A stretch of 64,000 nt of DNA from an uncultured Paracoccus sp. (GCA_934533075.1 CAKTBJ010000005.1:36461-100460), one strand, 5' to 3'; counted from the first letter of the stretch, positions 1 through 8,850 are shown. A program made the numbers and translations. Notes: generated by a model from the sequence alone, not told the origin.

Positions 1-1
1 G

Positions 2-973
2 CGCGAACAGGGGGTGCCGCCCAGCTTTGGCGGGCCGGCGCAGAGGCTGGCCGATGCCTATGTGCGCATGGGCTGCCGGCCGACCTTCACCTGCTCGCCC
101 TATCTGCTGGACGATCCGCCGGGCATAGGCGAATCCATCGCCTGGGCGGAATCCAATGCGGTGATCTATGCCAATTCGGTGCTGGGCGCGCGGACGGCCA
201 AGCACCCGGATTTCCTCGACCTCTGCATCGCGCTGACCGGGCGGGCGCCGCTGTCTGGTGTCTATCTGGACGAGAACCGCATGGCGCGGCGGGTGATCGA
301 GGTGGCGATGCCCGAGGGCGCCGACGATGCGGTCTGGCCGCTGCTGGGCTGGCTGGCCGGGCGGGCGGCGCCGGATCGCATTCCCCTGCTGCGGCTGGGC
401 GGGGCGCGCCCGGACCCGGAGGCGCTGAAGGCGCTGTGCGCGGCGTTCGGCACCACCTCCGCCGCGCCGATGCTGCATGTCGAGGGGGTGACGCCCGAGG
501 CGCATCTGCTCGCGCCCGATGCCGACCGCGCCCGCATCACCCGCGCCGACATGGTGGCCGGCTGGCGCGAGCTGAACAACGGGCCGGAGGCGGTGGAACT
601 GGTCGCCATCGGCAGCCCGCATGCCTCGCTGGGCGAGGCGCGGGCCTTGGCCCGGCTGCTGGACGGGCAGCGGGTGGCCATCGCCACCATCCTGACCACC
701 GGCCGGCAGGTGATCGAGGCCGCGCGCAAGGACGGCACGCTGGCGCGGCTGGAAGGCGCTGGGGTGCGGGTGCTGCCGGACCTGTGCTGGTGCTCGATCT
801 CCGAGCCGGTCTTCCCGCCGCAGACCCGCGCGCTGATGACCAATTCCGGCAAATACGCCCATTACGGGCCGGGCCTGTCGGGCCGCGCGATCCGCTTCGG
901 CAGCCTTGCCGCCTGCGCCGACGCCGCCCTGACCGGCCGGGCGCCCCATACCCTTCCCAATTGGCTGGAGTAA
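2..973 (+). CDS. Aconitase X large-subunit-type protein, 5' end outside window
   Basis: The reading frame is open to the left edge, so the first part of the gene is missing; the visible 323 codons run to a TAA stop. The sequence matches the AcnX (DUF521) family. The C-terminal block around [15 protein letters not shown] is characteristic of the large subunit, and the segment ending in [18 protein letters not shown] is typical of the family core. Bacterial AcnX proteins of this type dehydrate cis-3-hydroxy-L-proline to pyrroline-2-carboxylate, and related members act on mevalonate 5-phosphate. The next gene begins 3 bp downstream and is a proline-racemase homologue, which favours the hydroxyproline role. 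A small AcnX subunit would be expected elsewhere in the operon but lies outside the window. The substrate is inferred from family and neighbour only. Confidence 0.85.
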   Translation, partial: REQGVPPSFGGPAQRLADAYVRMGCRPTFTCSPYLLDDPPGIGESIAWAESNAVIYANSVLGARTAKHPDFLDLCIALTGRAPLSGVYLDENRMARRVIEVAMPEGADDAVWPLLGWLAGRAAPDRIPLLRLGGARPDPEALKALCAAFGTTSAAPMLHVEGVTPEAHLLAPDADRARITRADMVAGWRELNNGPEAVELVAIGSPHASLGEARALARLLDGQRVAIATILTTGRQVIEAARKDGTLARLEGAGVRVLPDLCWCSISEPVFPPQTRALMTNSGKYAHYGPGLSGRAIRFGSLAACADAALTGRAPHTLPNWLE

Positions 974-976
974 CCC

Positions 977-2005
977 ATGCGCAGCACCAAGGCCGTCCAC
1001 GTCATTTCCGCCCATGCCGAGGGCGAAGTCGGCGATGTCATCGTCGGCGGCGTCGCCCCGCCCCCCGGCGATACCATCTGGGAGCAGTCGCGCTTCCTGT
1101 GGAACGACAAGACGCTGCGCAATTTCGTGCTGAACGAACCGCGCGGCGGGGTGTTTCGCCATGTCAACCTGCTGGTGCCGCCCAGGCATCCGGAGGCCGA
1201 CGCCGCCTTCATCATCATGGAGCCGGAGGACAACCCGCCCATGTCCGGCTCCAACTCGATCTGCGTCTCCACGGTGCTGCTGGACAGCGGCATCCTGCCG
1301 ATGACCGAGCCGGAGACGCATATCACGCTGGAGGCGCCGGGCGGGCTGGTTCGCGTCCGTGCCGAATGCCGGAACGGCAAGGCCGAGCGGATTTTCGTCC
1401 AGAACCTGCCCAGCTTTGCCGCGAAGCTGGATGCCCCCCTCGAAGTCGAGGGGCTGGGCACCCTGCGCGTCGATACCGCCTATGGCGGCGACAGCTTCGT
1501 CTTTGTCGATGCGCCGGCCCTTGGTTTTTCGCTGACCCCGGATGAGGCCCATGACATCGCCACGCTGGGCATGCGCATCACCCGCGCCGGCGACGAGCAA
1601 CTGGGATTCCACCACCCGGAGAACCCGGACTGGCGGCATTTCTCCTTTACCCTGTTCGCCGGCGCGGTCGAGCGGCAGGGGACGGAGTTGCGCGCCGGTT
1701 CCGCCGTGGCGATCCGGCCGGGCAAGGTCGACCGCTCGCCCACCGGCACGGCGCTGTCGGCGCGGATGGCGGTGCTGCATGCGCGCGGGCAGATGGGGAT
1801 GGGCGACCGGCTGACCACGGTGTCGCTGATCGGCTCGACCTTTCAGGGGCGGATCGTCGGCACGGCCACGGTGGGCGACATCCCGGCGATCCTGCCGGAG
1901 ATCTCCGGCCGGGGCTGGATCTCGGGCATCCACCAGCACCTGCTGGACCCGGACGACCCCTGGCCGGAGGGCTATCGCCTCAGCGATACCTGGGGCGCGC
2001 GATAG
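977..2005 (+). CDS. Proline racemase / hydroxyproline epimerase-dehydratase family protein (Ser/Thr active-site variant)
   Basis: This 342-residue protein has the two-lobed proline racemase fold signature. The two catalytic positions are recognisable: MSGSNSIC at residues 89-96 corresponds to the first (usually MCGH..) motif, and DRSPTGTA at 253-260 to the second (usually DRSPCGTG). Racemases and 4-hydroxyproline epimerases use Cys, or Ser, plus Cys; trans-3-hydroxyproline dehydratases use Cys plus Thr. Here the pair is Ser90/Thr256, with no cysteine at either place. The gene starts 3 bp after the AcnX stop, so the two are almost certainly cotranscribed and act on the same imino acid or hydroxyproline pathway. 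The family assignment is secure; the reaction (epimerase, dehydratase or lyase) is not. Confidence 0.8.
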   Translation: MRSTKAVHVISAHAEGEVGDVIVGGVAPPPGDTIWEQSRFLWNDKTLRNFVLNEPRGGVFRHVNLLVPPRHPEADAAFIIMEPEDNPPMSGSNSICVSTVLLDSGILPMTEPETHITLEAPGGLVRVRAECRNGKAERIFVQNLPSFAAKLDAPLEVEGLGTLRVDTAYGGDSFVFVDAPALGFSLTPDEAHDIATLGMRITRAGDEQLGFHHPENPDWRHFSFTLFAGAVERQGTELRAGSAVAIRPGKVDRSPTGTALSARMAVLHARGQMGMGDRLTTVSLIGSTFQGRIVGTATVGDIPAILPEISGRGWISGIHQHLLDPDDPWPEGYRLSDTWGAR

Positions 2006-2639
2006 GCACACCCCTTCGGCAAGGCCGTGCCGGATTGCCGGCCTTCCTGGGCAAACCGGTCCCGCTCCGGCGGGCTTGCCCCGAAAGGCCGTCAAGCCCC
2101 GTCAAACCGGGGGAGGGATGCGCAACCATGCGCGGCACCGGATGCCGGCGGGTCCGTGACCCGCGCCCGGCCTGATTGCCGATCTGCCTGCCGGTGCTGG
2201 TGATGCCGGCCTATCCCGTCCTCACCCCCGTCGCGGGCGTCGTATCGGCTAGGCCGATCCGGGCCGGCTGGCGGGAATTCCCGCCGACAGCCATTGTCGC
2301 GGCTTTCCGTTCAGGCTCCTCCGCCTCGGCCCGACCATCGCAATCACCGGCGTGGTGCCGGGCCATGTCCCGGCCCGTTTCATCCGGGCCACGGCATTCC
2401 GGCGCAAATGGCGGCCGCGTCGCCATCCGCACCGCCTCGTCGATCCCTGTCCCGGCCGGGCAGGGGCCGCGCACCACCGCCCCGATGAAGCCGGGCATCG
2501 TCTCCGCCCCGCTTTCCATGCCGGGGCCTTGCGCGAGGTCGCGCCGGTCCAGCGAGACGGTCCTGAAGGCCGGCACGGCGGCCGCGTTCCCCCCGGCGGA
2601 TAGTGCTTGCATTGCAGACAGCCCAGCGGCTAGTGACGC
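2006..2639 (+). other. Non-coding spacer upstream of the riboswitch
   Basis: About 630 bp lie between the end of the hydroxyproline-type operon and the cobalamin riboswitch. Open frames exist on both strands but have no recognisable domain, no ribosome-binding site and the composition of random GC-rich shadows. No convincing terminator or promoter was seen. The transcript start for the riboswitch RNA should lie in the right-hand part. Confidence 0.5.
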
Positions 2640-2812
2640 CCTGTCGGTTTCCGAAAGGAATTGAAAGGGAATCCGCCGGGGCGCCAGCCCCGAACCGGAA
2701 CTGCCCCCGCAACTGTAGGCGGCGAGCAGGATGTGACGATGCCACTGTGGCCTTCGGGTCATGGGAAGGCCACATCCCAGCTGTGACCCGCCAGTCAGGA
2801 GACCTGCCGACG
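2640..2812 (+). promoter_or_regulatory. Cobalamin (B12) riboswitch aptamer
   Basis: The conserved cobalamin aptamer blocks occur in the right order: GGGAATCCG near 2668, the B12-box core CCCGCAACTGT at 2706-2716, GCCACTG at 2741-2747, GGGAAGGC at 2763-2770 and CCAGTCAGGAGACC at 2791-2804. The element sits upstream of a periplasmic binding protein, FecCD permease and ATPase set. In this RNA class adenosyl- or aquocobalamin binding normally lowers expression of the downstream transporter. The 5' boundary (P1) is approximate. Confidence 0.93.
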
Positions 2813-2886
2813 GACTGGACCAAACCCGAGCGGGTCGGCTCGGGCGTGGCATGTGTCGGGCGCCCCCTTGCCTGCTGCTGTCCGCC

Positions 2887-2916
2887 CCTTCCGGCCTGCC
2901 ATGATGCAGCGGAAGG
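2887..2916 (+). promoter_or_regulatory. Ribosome-binding-site-sequestering hairpin (riboswitch expression platform)
   Basis: CCTTCCG (2887-2893) is perfectly complementary to CGGAAGG (2910-2916), and the second arm contains the Shine-Dalgarno sequence GGAAGG that serves the ATG at 2923. Forming this stem would hide the ribosome-binding site. A separate 7-bp hairpin (2825-2831 with 2838-2844, CCCGAGC/GCTCGGG) lies between aptamer and sequester and may belong to the same switch. No T-run follows either stem, so translational rather than transcriptional control is inferred. Confidence 0.65.
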
Positions 2917-2922
2917 ATCATC

Positions 2923-3930
2923 ATGTTGAAATCCACCACGGCGATCGTCGCCACCCTCGCCCTTGCGCCGATGGCGCTGGCGGGCACGGAATACCCGCTG
3001 ACGCTGACCAGTTGCGGGCACTCCGTCACCATCGACAAGGCGCCCGAGCATGTCGTCAGCGTCGGGCAGAGCACCACCGAAATCCTGTATATGCTGGGCC
3101 TCGGCGACAAGGTGGCGGGCACCGCGCTGTGGGTCAACCCGGTCCTGCCGGAGTTCGAATCCGTCGATGCGGGCACCGAGCGGCTGGCCGACAACGCCCC
3201 CAGCTTCGAAAGCGTGCTGGCGAAGAAGCCGGACCTGGTGGTGACGGCCTATGAATGGATGATCGGCCCGCAAGGCGCGGTCGGCACCCGCGAGATGTTC
3301 GATGACGCGCATATCCCAAGCTGGATCATGCCCACGGAATGCATCGGCAAGGACAATACGCAAAGCATGGACGGCGCGCGCAGCGTCATGTTCGACACCG
3401 CGACCCTTTATCAGGGCATCGAGGAACTGGCGGCGATCTTCGACGTGTCGGAGCGCGGCGAGGCGGTCATCGCCGACCTGAAGGCCCGCGAGGCCGCCGC
3501 CGTGGACAAGGCGCGGGCGCTGGAGCTGCCCGAGGGCATCGCGGCCCTGTTCTGGTATTCCTCGGCCGATCTGGAGATCGACCCCTATATCGCCGGGGCC
3601 TATGGCGTGCCGGGCTGGATGCTGTCCAAGCTGGGCGTGGCCAATGTCAGCGACTCGGCCGAGGAATGGCCGACCGTGGGCTGGGAGACCATCGCCAAGG
3701 CCAACCCCGCCTTCATCGTCGCCGCCGAGATGGACCGCCGCCGCTTCCCGGCCGATGACATCGCGGTCAAGCGCGACTTCCTGACCTCGGACCCGGTGAC
3801 CGGCCAGATGGAGGCCGTCAAGGCCGACCGCATCCTGACCATCCCGGCGAATGCGATGGACCCTTCGGTGCGCTCGATCTTCGCGCTTGAGGATCTGGCC
3901 GGTGCGCTGGCCGGGTTCGGGCTGAAATGA
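2923..3930 (+). CDS. btuF: Probable cobalamin ABC transporter periplasmic binding protein
   Basis: This 335-residue TroA/FepB-type periplasmic binding protein has a signal peptide cleaved near residue 20 (APMALA before GTEYP). The fold is recognisable from the PEHVVSVGQSTTEILYMLGL segment and a C-terminal helical lobe. It starts at ATG 2923 with GGAAGG seven bases upstream and follows a cobalamin riboswitch. The stop overlaps the permease start (ATGA at 3927-3930). Sequence alone would also fit a siderophore or haem binding protein; the riboswitch is what points to B12 or cobinamide. It should act in the periplasm, delivering ligand to the downstream permease. Confidence 0.8.
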   Translation: MLKSTTAIVATLALAPMALAGTEYPLTLTSCGHSVTIDKAPEHVVSVGQSTTEILYMLGLGDKVAGTALWVNPVLPEFESVDAGTERLADNAPSFESVLAKKPDLVVTAYEWMIGPQGAVGTREMFDDAHIPSWIMPTECIGKDNTQSMDGARSVMFDTATLYQGIEELAAIFDVSERGEAVIADLKAREAAAVDKARALELPEGIAALFWYSSADLEIDPYIAGAYGVPGWMLSKLGVANVSDSAEEWPTVGWETIAKANPAFIVAAEMDRRRFPADDIAVKRDFLTSDPVTGQMEAVKADRILTIPANAMDPSVRSIFALEDLAGALAGFGLK

Positions 3931-4964
3931 CGCCGCGCGCCGCGACCGGCCGCGCGGGCTGGCTGTGGCTGGCGCCCTTCGTGCTGGTCGCGGCGCTGCT
4001 GTTCGGCACGGCGGTGGGCGAGACGCGGATACCGCTCTCCACCGTGTTCGACGTGCTGGCGGTCAAGGCCGGGCTGGCCGAGCGCCCGGTGGACGCGATC
4101 GACGCCGGCGTGATCTGGCATTATCGGCTGTCGCGGGCGGTGGTGGCGGCCTGCGGCGGCGCCAGCCTGGCGCTGTCGGGGCTGATCCTTCAGGCGCTGC
4201 TGCGCAACCCGCTGGCCGAGCCTTACCTGCTGGGCATTTCCGCCGGGGCCTCCACGGGCGCGGTGCTGATCGCCGTGGCCGGCGTGGGCGCGGGGCTTCT
4301 GTCCATGTCGGCGGGGGCCTTTGCCGGTGCGCTGGTGGCCTTCGGGCTGGTGACGATGCTGGCGCGCGTGGCCGGTGGCGGCAGCGGCATGCGCGGCGCG
4401 GGCGTCATCATCCTTGCCGGCATTGCCGGGTCGCAGATGTTCAACGCCCTGACCGCGCTGATCATCGCGCAATCGGCCAGCGCCGAACAGGCGCGCGGCA
4501 TCATGTTCTGGCTGCTGGGCAACCTGTCCGGCGTGCGCTGGCCGGATGCGCGGCTGGCGGTGCCGGTGGCGGCGCTGGGGCTGGTGGTGACGCTGTGGCA
4601 TGCCCGCGCGCTGGACGCCTTCACCTTCGGCGCCGATGCCGCCGCCGCGCTGGGCATCGACCTGCGGCGCACGCAGGCGGTGCTGATCGGCACGGCGGCG
4701 CTGGTCACGGCGGTCATGGTCTCCATCGCCGGGGCCATCGGCTTCGTCGGGCTGGTGGTGCCGCATGCGATGCGCTTTCTCGTCGGCCCGCGCCATGTGC
4801 GGCTGGTCCCGGCCACCGCGCTGGCGGGGGCGGTGTTCCTGGTGATCTCGGACGTGGTGTCGCGCATCGTCATTCCGGGGCAGGTGCTGCCCATCGGCGT
4901 CATCACTGCCCTTGTCGGCGCCCCGGCCTTTGCCGTGGTGATGATCCGGGGGCGGGGGCGATGA
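3927..4964 (+). CDS. btuC: FecCD-family ABC permease, probable cobalamin importer
   Basis: This 345-residue protein is very hydrophobic and has the repeated transmembrane pattern of the BtuC/FecCD family, including LALSGLILQALLRNPLAEPYLLGIS early on and AGAIGFVGLVVPHAMRF near residue 270, both conserved family blocks. It would form the homodimeric inner-membrane channel. Its ATG overlaps the binding-protein stop by four bases, and its stop overlaps the ATPase start (4961-4964), indicating translational coupling. B12 as the substrate is inferred from the riboswitch; the permease family also moves ferric siderophores and haem. Confidence 0.85.
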   Translation: MTPRAATGRAGWLWLAPFVLVAALLFGTAVGETRIPLSTVFDVLAVKAGLAERPVDAIDAGVIWHYRLSRAVVAACGGASLALSGLILQALLRNPLAEPYLLGISAGASTGAVLIAVAGVGAGLLSMSAGAFAGALVAFGLVTMLARVAGGGSGMRGAGVIILAGIAGSQMFNALTALIIAQSASAEQARGIMFWLLGNLSGVRWPDARLAVPVAALGLVVTLWHARALDAFTFGADAAAALGIDLRRTQAVLIGTAALVTAVMVSIAGAIGFVGLVVPHAMRFLVGPRHVRLVPATALAGAVFLVISDVVSRIVIPGQVLPIGVITALVGAPAFAVVMIRGRGR

Positions 4965-5731
4965 GGCCGGTGCTGGAGGTGATCGGTGCCGCCCGCAGGA
5001 TCGCGGGGCGCGACATTCTGGCGGATGTCAGCCTCACGCTGCATCAGGGCGAGACGCTGGGCCTGATCGGTCCCAATGGCTCGGGCAAGTCCACGCTTCT
5101 GAACATCATGGCCGGCCTCACGCGGCCCAGCCGGGGCGAGGTCCGGCTGGAGGGCCGGCCGATGGCCCGCCTGCGCCGCCGGCAGATCGCGCAGCGGCTG
5201 GCGCTGGTCGCGCAGGCGGCCGATACCCATGACCGCATCAGCGTGCGCGACGCGGTGGAGCTGGGCCGCACCCCCTGGCTCGGCCCGCTGCGCCCCTGGG
5301 GGCCGGCGGACGACGCGGCGGTGACGGCCGCGCTGGCGGCGGTGGACATGGCGCATCTGGCCGGGCGCGACTGGTCGTCGCTGTCGGGGGGCGAGCGCCA
5401 GCGCGCCCATATCGCCCGCGCCCATGCCCAGGCCCCGCGCATCCTGCTGCTGGACGAGCCGACGAACCATCTGGATATCCACCACCAGCTGGGCATCCTC
5501 GACCTGATCGCGGGGCTGGGCGTCACCACGGTGATCGCGCTGCACGACATGCACCACGCGCTGCATTGCGACCGGGTGATGGTGCTGCGCGCCGGCCGTT
5601 GCGCGGCGCTTGGTCCGCCGGCCGAGATCCTCACGCCCGCCCTGATCCGCGACATTTTCGGCGTCGAGGCCCGGCTGATCCCCCATCCCGGCGGCGGCCG
5701 CCCGGTCTTCGCCTTCCAGCGCCTGACCTGA
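4961..5731 (+). CDS. btuD: ABC transporter ATPase, probable cobalamin importer
   Basis: The 256-residue cytoplasmic ATPase has Walker A GPNGSGKST (37-45), signature LSGGERQR (141-148) and Walker B ILLLDEP (161-167) followed by TNHLDIHH, the form usual for FecE/BtuD ATPases. The start was placed at ATG 4961, which overlaps the permease stop; the longer open frame upstream is only a shadow of the permease. It would power import by the BtuCD-type complex. The pseudoazurin gene follows after 11 bp, so the riboswitch operon may not end here. Confidence 0.87.
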   Translation: MRPVLEVIGAARRIAGRDILADVSLTLHQGETLGLIGPNGSGKSTLLNIMAGLTRPSRGEVRLEGRPMARLRRRQIAQRLALVAQAADTHDRISVRDAVELGRTPWLGPLRPWGPADDAAVTAALAAVDMAHLAGRDWSSLSGGERQRAHIARAHAQAPRILLLDEPTNHLDIHHQLGILDLIAGLGVTTVIALHDMHHALHCDRVMVLRAGRCAALGPPAEILTPALIRDIFGVEARLIPHPGGGRPVFAFQRLT

Positions 5732-5742
5732 AAGGGAACCCC

Positions 5743-6171
5743 ATGCTGCTTCGCGCCGCCCTGCTGTGCCTCCTGCCCCTGTCGGCCCTTGCCGAGACGC
5801 ATGAGGTCAGGATGCTCAACCGCAACGACACCGGCCCGATGCCGTATGAGCCGGATTATCTGGTGATCCGGCCCGGCGATACGGTGAGGTTCCTCGCCGC
5901 CAGCCCCGGCCACAACGCCGCCACCATCGCCGGCATGATCCCCGAGGGCGGCGAGAAGTTCACCGGCAGGATCGACGAGGAAATCGAGGTCACCCTGACC
6001 GCGACCGGCATCTGGGGCATCAAATGCTCGCCGCATTACACGATGGGGATGGTCATGCTGATCCAGGTCGGCGACACCCCGGCAACCGAGGCCGACCTGC
6101 CCGACGACCTGCCCGAGGCCGCCCGCCAGCGCATGATCGAGATCATCGCCCGACAGGCGGCCGCAAGGTGA
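5743..6171 (+). CDS. Pseudoazurin (periplasmic type 1 blue copper protein)
   Basis: The 142-residue precursor has a 17-residue signal peptide (cleavage after LSALA). All four type 1 copper ligands are present: His57 in GHNA, then Cys95, His98 and Met103 in KCSPHYTMGM. In mature numbering these are His40, Cys78, His81 and Met86, the same as in characterised pseudoazurins. Pseudoazurin carries electrons in the periplasm to copper nitrite reductase, cytochrome cd1 and nitrous oxide reductase. A copper nitrite reductase is encoded at 38.5 kb. The gene starts 11 bp after the B12-type ATPase with the ribosome-binding site AAAGGGAA, so it looks like the last gene of the riboswitch operon. An internal promoter cannot be excluded. 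Confidence 0.93.
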   Translation: MLLRAALLCLLPLSALAETHEVRMLNRNDTGPMPYEPDYLVIRPGDTVRFLAASPGHNAATIAGMIPEGGEKFTGRIDEEIEVTLTATGIWGIKCSPHYTMGMVMLIQVGDTPATEADLPDDLPEAARQRMIEIIARQAAAR

Positions 6172-6355
6172 GGCCCGCGCAAGGCGGTCCTGCCTGACAG
6201 GCACGCGGCCGGAAGGCGGGCCGCGATCCCGGCCCCTTCGGGCGCGCCGGCGGGACGCGGCCCGAGCAAGGCCGGGCGCGTCCCGTTCGATCCCCGGCCC
6301 GCCGCATCATCCCGCGTCAACGGCGGCCCGGCCGCTTCATGGGCCATCGCATGAC

Positions 6356-6384
6356 GAAAAACGGCGCCCGCGAGGGGCGCCGTC
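6356..6384 (-). terminator. Rho-independent terminator of amaB
   Basis: Read on the minus strand, ACGGCGCCC and GGGCGCCGT form a perfect 9-bp stem with a 5-nt loop, followed by five T residues (the A-run at 6356-6360 on the plus strand). It lies about 20 bp beyond the amaB stop. Confidence 0.88.
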
Positions 6385-6405
6385 CTGTCATTGCGAAGGC
6401 TTCGA

Positions 6406-7902
6406 TCAGAAATCGAATTTCACGCCCTGGGCCAGCGGCAGGGCCGAGGAATAGTTCACCGTGCTGGTCTGGCGGCGCATATAGGCCTTCCACGAATCCG
6501 AGCCGCTTTCGCGCCCGCCGCCGGTTTCCTTCTCGCCGCCGAAGGCGCCGCCGATCTCGGCGCCCGAAGGCCCGATATTGACGTTCGCGATGCCGCAATC
6601 CGAACCGGCGGGCGAGGTGAAGGCCTCGGCCTCGCGCATGTTCATGGTGAAGATGCACGAGGACAGGCCTTGCGGCACGTCGTTTTGCAGGTGCAGCGCC
6701 TCCTCGAACGCGTCATAGCCGAGGACGTAGAGGATCGGGGCGAAGGTCTCGGTCTTCACCACATCGGTCTGGCCGGGCATCTCGGCGATGGCCGGGGCGA
6801 CATAGACGCCGCCCTTCACCGCCTCGACGGCCTCGCCGCCATGCACCGTCCCGCCCTGCGCCCGCGCATCCGACAGCGCCTTCTGCATCGTGTTCAGCGC
6901 GTTCTGGTCGATCAGCGGGCCGATCAGCGTGCCCTCCTTGCGCGGGTCGCCGATGGGCAGCGAGCCATAGGCCTTGACCAGCTTGGCCACCAGATCGTCC
7001 TTGATCGAGTTGTGGACGATCAGCCGCCGCAGGCTGGTGCAACGCTGGCCCGCCGTGCCCACGGCCGAGAACACGATGGCGCGCACGGCCATGTCCAGGT
7101 CCGCCGAGGGCGCGACGATCATGGCGTTGTTGCCGCCCAGCTCCAGGATGGAGCGGCCCCAGCGCGCCGCGACCTTCGGCCCGATCGCCAGGCCCATGCG
7201 GGTCGAGCCGGTGGCCGAGATGATCGGCACCTCGGTCGATTCGACCAGTGCCGCGCCGATATCGGCGTGGCCGATGACCAGTTGCGCCAGCCCCTCGGGC
7301 GCGTCGTCGCCGAACCGCGCCAGCGCGCGCTCGAATATCTTCATGGTCGCCAGTGCCGCCAGCGGGGTCTTTTCCGAGGGCTTCCAGATCACCGGATCGC
7401 CGGCGATCAACGCCAGCGCCGCGTTCCACGCCCAGACCGCCACCGGGAAGTTGAAGGCGGTGATGATGCCGACCGGACCCATCGGCTGCCAGGTCTCGAC
7501 CATGCGGTGGCCGGGACGCTCGGACGCGATGGAGAGGCCGAAAAGCTGGCGCGACTGGCCCACGGCCAGGTCGCAGATGTCGATCATTTCCTGAACCTCG
7601 CCAAGGCCCTCGGAGGTGATCTTGCCGACCTCGATGGTCACCACGGCGCCCAGCTCGGCCTTGGCGGCGCGCAGTTCCTCGCCCAGCAGGCGCACCAGCT
7701 CGCCCCGGCGCGGCGCGGGAACGGTGCGCCATTTCAGGAAGGCTTCGTTGGCGCGGGCGATGACCGCGGGCATGTCCGCGGCCTTGGTCTGGTGGACGCG
7801 GGCGATCTCGGTCCCGTCGATGGGCGAGTGAACCGGCAGGTCGCCCCCGGTCAGTTCGGCCTCGGTCAGGCCGGCGGCGGACAGAATTTCTTGATAGGAC
7901 AT
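6406..7902 (-). CDS. amaB: L-aminoadipate-semialdehyde / piperideine-6-carboxylate dehydrogenase (ALDH7 type)
   Basis: This 498-residue NAD-dependent aldehyde dehydrogenase belongs to the ALDH7 (antiquitin) group. The catalytic cysteine is Cys288 in GTAGQRCTS and the general base is Glu254 in LELGGNN. The C-terminal ALDH7-type stretch runs through GGAFGGEKETGGGRESGSDSW and ends with a conserved MRRQTSTVNYS-like segment. It oxidises alpha-aminoadipic semialdehyde, in equilibrium with piperideine-6-carboxylate, to aminoadipate in lysine/pipecolate degradation. The start is ATG 7902; the longer frame upstream has no homology. Glutaryl-CoA dehydrogenase, a later enzyme of the same route, is encoded on the same strand about 1 kb upstream. 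Confidence 0.9.
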   Translation of the reverse strand: MSYQEILSAAGLTEAELTGGDLPVHSPIDGTEIARVHQTKAADMPAVIARANEAFLKWRTVPAPRRGELVRLLGEELRAAKAELGAVVTIEVGKITSEGLGEVQEMIDICDLAVGQSRQLFGLSIASERPGHRMVETWQPMGPVGIITAFNFPVAVWAWNAALALIAGDPVIWKPSEKTPLAALATMKIFERALARFGDDAPEGLAQLVIGHADIGAALVESTEVPIISATGSTRMGLAIGPKVAARWGRSILELGGNNAMIVAPSADLDMAVRAIVFSAVGTAGQRCTSLRRLIVHNSIKDDLVAKLVKAYGSLPIGDPRKEGTLIGPLIDQNALNTMQKALSDARAQGGTVHGGEAVEAVKGGVYVAPAIAEMPGQTDVVKTETFAPILYVLGYDAFEEALHLQNDVPQGLSSCIFTMNMREAEAFTSPAGSDCGIANVNIGPSGAEIGGAFGGEKETGGGRESGSDSWKAYMRRQTSTVNYSSALPLAQGVKFDF

Positions 7903-8231
7903 GGAGCAACCCTGTTTGCGGCGAATGTCGCCAATGAGTGCCAGATTCGGGTGCGCGTTTCCACCCTTATGATGGCATGCCGGGCCAATTCGGCAGGAGG
8001 GCGGAAGGGTGGCGGGAACCGCAGCGACCGTGCCGGCGTGAATTTCCCGAGAGCCTGACAAGTCAGGTGGGCGCCGGATCACGAGGCCAGGACCCCGCGA
8101 GAGCCAGCTCCCTTCGGAAAGGTTATCGGCCACTGGAAAAGATGCCGGTCACGGGAAGAGCAGAAGCCCGCCACCGCTCAAGATAGGGGCGCCGCCGGGC
8201 CGCCGCAAGGGGGCGCCGGGCCTTGCGGCGG

Positions 8232-8246
8232 GTTCCCATTTCGTTC
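8232..8246 (+). promoter_or_regulatory. LexA (SOS) box of alphaproteobacterial type
   Basis: GTTC-CCATTTC-GTTC matches the alphaproteobacterial LexA operator GTTC-N7-GTTC exactly and ends 11 bp before the mmcB start codon, a repressing position. mmcB orthologues are known SOS genes. The rest of the 355-bp gap between amaB and mmcB shows no other element I can support. Confidence 0.75.
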
Positions 8247-8257
8247 ATGGTCGGCGC

Positions 8258-8695
8258 ATGGATGCGCCCCTCATGCAAGGCCAGCTTCTCGCGCGCGGCA
8301 CCATGCGCCTGCTGCGGGCGATGGGCCATGCCGCCATGCCCGAATTCGTCCCGCAGCGCGGGCTGCGCGTCGATGTCATGGCGGTGACCGGGACGGGCGA
8401 GGTCTGGATCGTCGAATGCAAGTCCTGCCGCGCCGATTTCCTGATGGACCGCAAATGGCAGGGCTATCTGGATTTCTGCGACCGCTATTTCTGGGCCGTG
8501 GATGCCGGCTTTCCGCAGGACCTGCTGCCGCAGGATGCCGGGCTGATCGTCGCCAACGCCCATGATGCGGAAATCCTGCGCCAGCCCGAGGCGCGGAAAC
8601 TGCCTGCCGCCCGCCGCGCCCGCCTGCTGCGCGATTTCGCGCGCGCGGCGGCGTGGCGCTTGCAGGACCGGCTGGACCCCGGTCGGATGCTGTAA
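8258..8695 (+). CDS. mmcB: MmcB family DNA repair protein
   Basis: This 145-residue protein matches the MmcB family (PF06319). It has a PD-(D/E)XK-like core: Asp in LRVDVMAV and Glu-Lys in IVECKSCRADF, followed by DRKWQGYLDFCDRYFWAV. In Caulobacter, mmcB is LexA-controlled and contributes to mutagenic repair with the ImuAB-DnaE2 system. The LexA box just upstream agrees with this. Nuclease activity is expected from the fold but not certain. The 3' end, from the TAA at 8693, is the starting point of an imperfect tandem duplication. Confidence 0.88.
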   Translation: MDAPLMQGQLLARGTMRLLRAMGHAAMPEFVPQRGLRVDVMAVTGTGEVWIVECKSCRADFLMDRKWQGYLDFCDRYFWAVDAGFPQDLLPQDAGLIVANAHDAEILRQPEARKLPAARRARLLRDFARAAAWRLQDRLDPGRML

Positions 8696-8733
8696 AAGGA
8701 TAAGGCTCCGCGCGGGACTTTCTGCCGGGGAAT

Positions 8734-8757
8734 GGTGCGTGCGAGCACGCACCCTAC
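8734..8757 (-). repeat. REP-like hairpin with GTAG foot, copy A
   Basis: On the minus strand it reads GTAG then GGTGCGTG, loop CTCG, CACGCACC. The 8-bp stem and the 5' GTAG tetranucleotide resemble REP sequences mobilised by RAYT (TnpA-REP) transposases. Copy A and copy B have the same orientation. Confidence 0.75.
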
Positions 8758-8850
8758 GGGCGTGTTCCGAAACGGATGGCGATGCGCCACGGTGTGGGGC
8801 GGGGTAGGGTTTCACCCCTGTAAAAGGAAAGGCCCCGCGCCGGGGGGAAT

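Noticed and set aside
2211..3194. Minus-strand open frame of 327 codons across the riboswitch
   Set aside because: It runs through the riboswitch and the start of the binding-protein gene in antisense and has no domain.
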